Shown piece by piece: positions 41,529-43,237 of a stretch of 43,237 nt of DNA; position 1 is the first letter of the stretch, and each line of letters opens with the position of its first letter. Made by a program: the position numbers and the translations under genes. This stretch comes from Bacillota bacterium. Its GTDB lineage: Bacteria; Bacillota; Proteinivoracia; UBA4975; VEMY01. The notes beneath the pieces are model-generated. The model had not been told where the DNA came from. It worked only from the letters and a program-made list of their open reading frames with translations, and ran no database searches. Location of the stretch: contig VEMY01000013.1 in assembly GCA_009711825.1 (NCBI GenBank), positions 1 to 43,237 on the forward strand, given 5' to 3'.

Positions 41529-42305
41529 ATGTACAAAATTCTAATAGTCGAAGATGAGCATATCCTGCGCAAAGGATTTAAGACTTCGCTGGACTTCGCG
41601 GAACTGAACTGCACAATTTGTGCAGAAGCACAAAACGGGCAGGAAGGGCTGGAGAAAATCCGCCAGTGTAAACCAGACATTGTGTTTACAGACTTGCGGA
41701 TGCCGGTAATGGATGGTCTCGAAATGCTTCGGCTCTCTAAAGAGCAGGAAGGATATGAAGCAGTAATTCTCACGGGCTATGAAGAGTTCAATTACGCTAA
41801 AGAAGCAATCTCGTTGGGAGTCGTAGATTATCTCCTAAAACCAATTGACCGCCGGGAGTTAATAGAAGTCATCAAGAAGACCGTGGCAAAGATTGAAGAT
41901 ACATCTAATAACACAGAAGACGAAGAGATTGTTAGGCAGTTCATCGACATACCTGTCTTCAAGTCCCCGTATACCAAGGGATGCTATGAATATATTCGCG
42001 ACCATTATCCGGAAAAGATTAAGATCTCCGATATTGCTGACAATCTGGAAGTATCGGTAGACTACCTGAACCGGGTATTCAAGAAAGAGACATCGATGAC
42101 AATAAACAAGTTCCTCATCCGCTATCGCATCGCCCAGGCCTGCGTGCTGATGAAGCAGAACAACGACCGGGTCTATGAGGTTGCCGAGCAGGTCGGGTTC
42201 AATGAATACAAGTATTTTTATGAAGTGTTCACCAAATACGTGGGGATTTCTCCAACTCAATATAAAAAGGAAGCTATGGACAACAAGGAAGATACAAACA
42301 ATTGA
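41529..42305 (+). CDS. AraC-type response regulator (YesN-like)
   Basis: A 258-residue regulator. The receiver domain (1-120) has D9, the phosphoacceptor D55 in FTDLRMP, T82 and K104 (LLKPID). The C-terminal AraC domain (about 155-250) has two helix-turn-helix units, ISDIADNLEVSVDYLNRVFKK and VYEVAEQVGFNEYKYFYEVF, ending YVGISPTQYKKE. It is paired with the kinase immediately upstream and probably controls the importer operon in response to its substrate. ATG 41529, 6 bp after the kinase stop, follows AGGGTGTG; an in-frame GTG at 41520 overlaps the kinase end. Confidence 0.92.
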   Translation: MYKILIVEDEHILRKGFKTSLDFAELNCTICAEAQNGQEGLEKIRQCKPDIVFTDLRMPVMDGLEMLRLSKEQEGYEAVILTGYEEFNYAKEAISLGVVDYLLKPIDRRELIEVIKKTVAKIEDTSNNTEDEEIVRQFIDIPVFKSPYTKGCYEYIRDHYPEKIKISDIADNLEVSVDYLNRVFKKETSMTINKFLIRYRIAQACVLMKQNNDRVYEVAEQVGFNEYKYFYEVFTKYVGISPTQYKKEAMDNKEDTNN

Positions 42306-42373
42306 TGAAAACAATACCTTTCTATCTTTAAAGTATGCTAAAATCGTTGTAATACTTAAAGGGGGCAGATAAC

Positions 42374-42703
42374 ATGTCCGAACATAATTTGATGTCTGGC
42401 TACTTCAAGGACGAAGAACAGCTTGCAAAGGAAAAAGAAATGAGCGAAAATCCTGATACGCCAGAGACCGCAAATGCAGGGCCTGTTTCATTACTAAAAT
42501 TTTTTTCATACGTCTGGCTGGCCGTAAGCATTCTAGGTGGCATCGGTTCATTTGCTTCCGGATACATAGTTTCTGGACTTATTGTTATCGCTCAGGGGCT
42601 GCTTTTTTACGCCATTTTGATGGTTATTGCGATTATCGCAAATACCCTTTTGGATATAAAACAAGATCTGCAAAAACTGATTCCAAATCAAGAAGAGGAG
42701 TAA
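42374..42703 (+). CDS. small membrane protein, two helices
   Basis: A 109-residue protein. The first 38 residues are acidic and polar, two membrane helices follow at about 42-63 and 65-92, and the tail is charged (DIKQDLQKLIPNQEEE). No family is recognised. ATG 42374 follows AAGGGGGC. It lies 68 bp after the response regulator gene and could be the last gene of that operon or separate. Codon and base use look like those of the importer genes. Confidence 0.65.
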   Translation: MSEHNLMSGYFKDEEQLAKEKEMSENPDTPETANAGPVSLLKFFSYVWLAVSILGGIGSFASGYIVSGLIVIAQGLLFYAILMVIAIIANTLLDIKQDLQKLIPNQEEE

Positions 42704-42791
42704 GCTCATCTAGATCTGTTGGCTAAACAAAATCATCAAGAAATGTAGCAAATGAAGCAAAAAATAACAAAAAAAGTAGTCAACGCTGCAC

Positions 42792-42820
42792 TTGAAAAAG
42801 GTCGGTTTATATGCTACAAT
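42792..42820 (+). promoter_or_regulatory. promoter of the tRNA-Leu gene
   Basis: TTGAAA (42792-42797) and TACAAT (42815-42820) with a 17-bp spacer; transcription would begin a few bases before the tRNA 5' end. Confidence 0.7.
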
Positions 42821-42829
42821 TTCTGTTGT

Positions 42830-42915
42830 GCCGAAGTGGCGGAATTGGCAGACGCACTTGACTCAAAATCAAGCGCCCTCTGGGTGTGGGAGTTCGAGTC
42901 TCCCCTTCGGCACCA
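42830..42915 (+). tRNA. tRNA-Leu (anticodon CAA)
   Basis: An 86-nt tRNA with acceptor stem GCCGAAG / CTTCGGC, discriminator A and encoded CCA (42913-42915). The anticodon stem CTTGA/TCAAG encloses the loop CTCAAAA, giving anticodon CAA (codon UUG). The long variable arm (GCGCCCTCTGGGTGT region) is that of a class II tRNA and fits Leu. The T-arm contains GTTCGAGTC. Confidence 0.95.
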
Positions 42916-42929
42916 AATATATAAGACTT

Positions 42930-42959
42930 CTCGGGTTTTGACATGAACCCGAGATTTTT
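42930..42959 (+). terminator. terminator of the tRNA-Leu gene
   Basis: CTCGGGTT, loop TTGACATG, AACCCGAG followed by ATTTTTG. Confidence 0.85.
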
Positions 42960-43051
42960 GTTATTTAGGCTAAATATCCAAACCGTATCTAAACCCGATT
43001 GGAGGCGAGATAGAAATTGAAAATACTTAAGGTCGTTTTGGGATTAATTAC

Positions 43052-43237
43052 TCAAGTTTCGCACACCCAAAACCCTGCTGACCTCCTGAAGTAACTAGGT
43101 AAGTCAGCATTAAATTGGCCATAAAGCTCCCTAATGTGCTCCTGATTTAGTCTAGCCCTGCTCATGACATATACAGCGAATAGGCTGACCAATAATTGAA
43201 GAGCAGCAGTGAATGTTATGTCTTGCAGCTCATCGCA
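43052..43237 (-). CDS. IS4-like transposase, C-terminal part (partial)
   Basis: A reverse-strand frame enters from the window edge and stops at 43054-43052. It encodes 61 residues beginning CDELQDITFTAALQLLVSLF and ending in LPSYFRRSAGFWVCET. The CDEL-x-D-I-x-F start and helical end resemble the C-terminus of clostridial IS4-type DDE transposases. The GTTTCGCAC string at the gene end may be part of the terminal repeat. The catalytic core is outside the window, so family assignment is moderate. The element abuts the tRNA-Leu region. Confidence 0.55.
   Translation of the reverse strand, partial: CDELQDITFTAALQLLVSLFAVYVMSRARLNQEHIRELYGQFNADLPSYFRRSAGFWVCET

Noticed and set aside
1-43237. CRISPR arrays, rRNA genes, phage structural genes or known defence systems
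   Set aside because: Looked for regular repeats, rRNA-like stretches and defence or phage motifs; none seen.

Overview
The window looks like chromosomal DNA from an anaerobic, low-to-moderate GC member of the Bacillota (Clostridia-like). The signs are Gram-positive Shine-Dalgarno sites (AGGAGG-type) before nearly every gene, a clostridial 2[4Fe-4S] ferredoxin, a FabK-type enoyl-ACP reductase inside one fab-acc operon, a YlbF protein, the YfmF/YfmH pair and several lipoboxes. No genus can be named from the sequence alone. The window is bounded by mobile DNA: the tail of an IS3-family transposase at 1-179 and the C-terminus of an IS4-like transposase at 43052-43237.

Region by region. 0.2-6.3 kb is a decaying accessory stretch. 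It holds a lipoprotein, an M28 aminopeptidase and a reverse-strand operon (membrane protein, winged-helix regulator, ABC ATPase) in which the ATPase carries two frameshifts and the permease survives only as a short stub. A ferredoxin, a DUF6485 protein, a truncated PHP phosphoesterase fused tail-to-tail to a truncated membrane protein gene, and a GNAT acetyltransferase follow. 6.4-9.1 kb encodes TldE and TldD (reverse). 9.1-12.4 kb has a DnaQ-like exonuclease, a frameshifted lipoprotein and a membrane-bound M28 homologue that has lost catalytic residues.

12.4-21.4 kb is the core of the window: an intact ten-gene operon fabH-fabK-fabD-fabG-fabF-fabZ-accB-accC-accD-accA, with many ATGA/TAATG stop-start overlaps. 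It encodes acetyl-CoA carboxylase and the elongation cycle of type II fatty acid synthesis, without acpP. 21.6-26.4 kb holds a PTS EIIC-like protein, a sodium:neurotransmitter-type symporter, an internally repeated membrane protein, YlbF and a DUF1028 protein.

26.4-31 kb contains the most unusual unit: a 1007-residue cytoplasmic protein with an N-terminal GNAT domain followed by about 850 residues of predicted beta-sandwich, coupled by a TAATG overlap to a YtcJ-like amidohydrolase. It has its own strong promoter and a hairpin-containing leader. 31-35.8 kb carries a 44-codon peptide gene, yfmF-yfmH, a radical SAM protein and two tandem DUF3221-like lipoproteins.

35.9-42.7 kb looks more A+T-rich by eye than the fab operon. 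It encodes a complete Fe3+/phosphonate-type ABC importer (binding lipoprotein, ATPase, fused double permease), then a LytS/YesM-type sensor kinase broken by one frameshift, an AraC-type response regulator and a small membrane protein. A tRNA-Leu(CAA) gene with its own promoter and terminator closes the region.

At least six genes are frameshifted or truncated, all outside the fab-acc operon. This points to gene decay in the accessory parts, although draft-assembly errors cannot be excluded.
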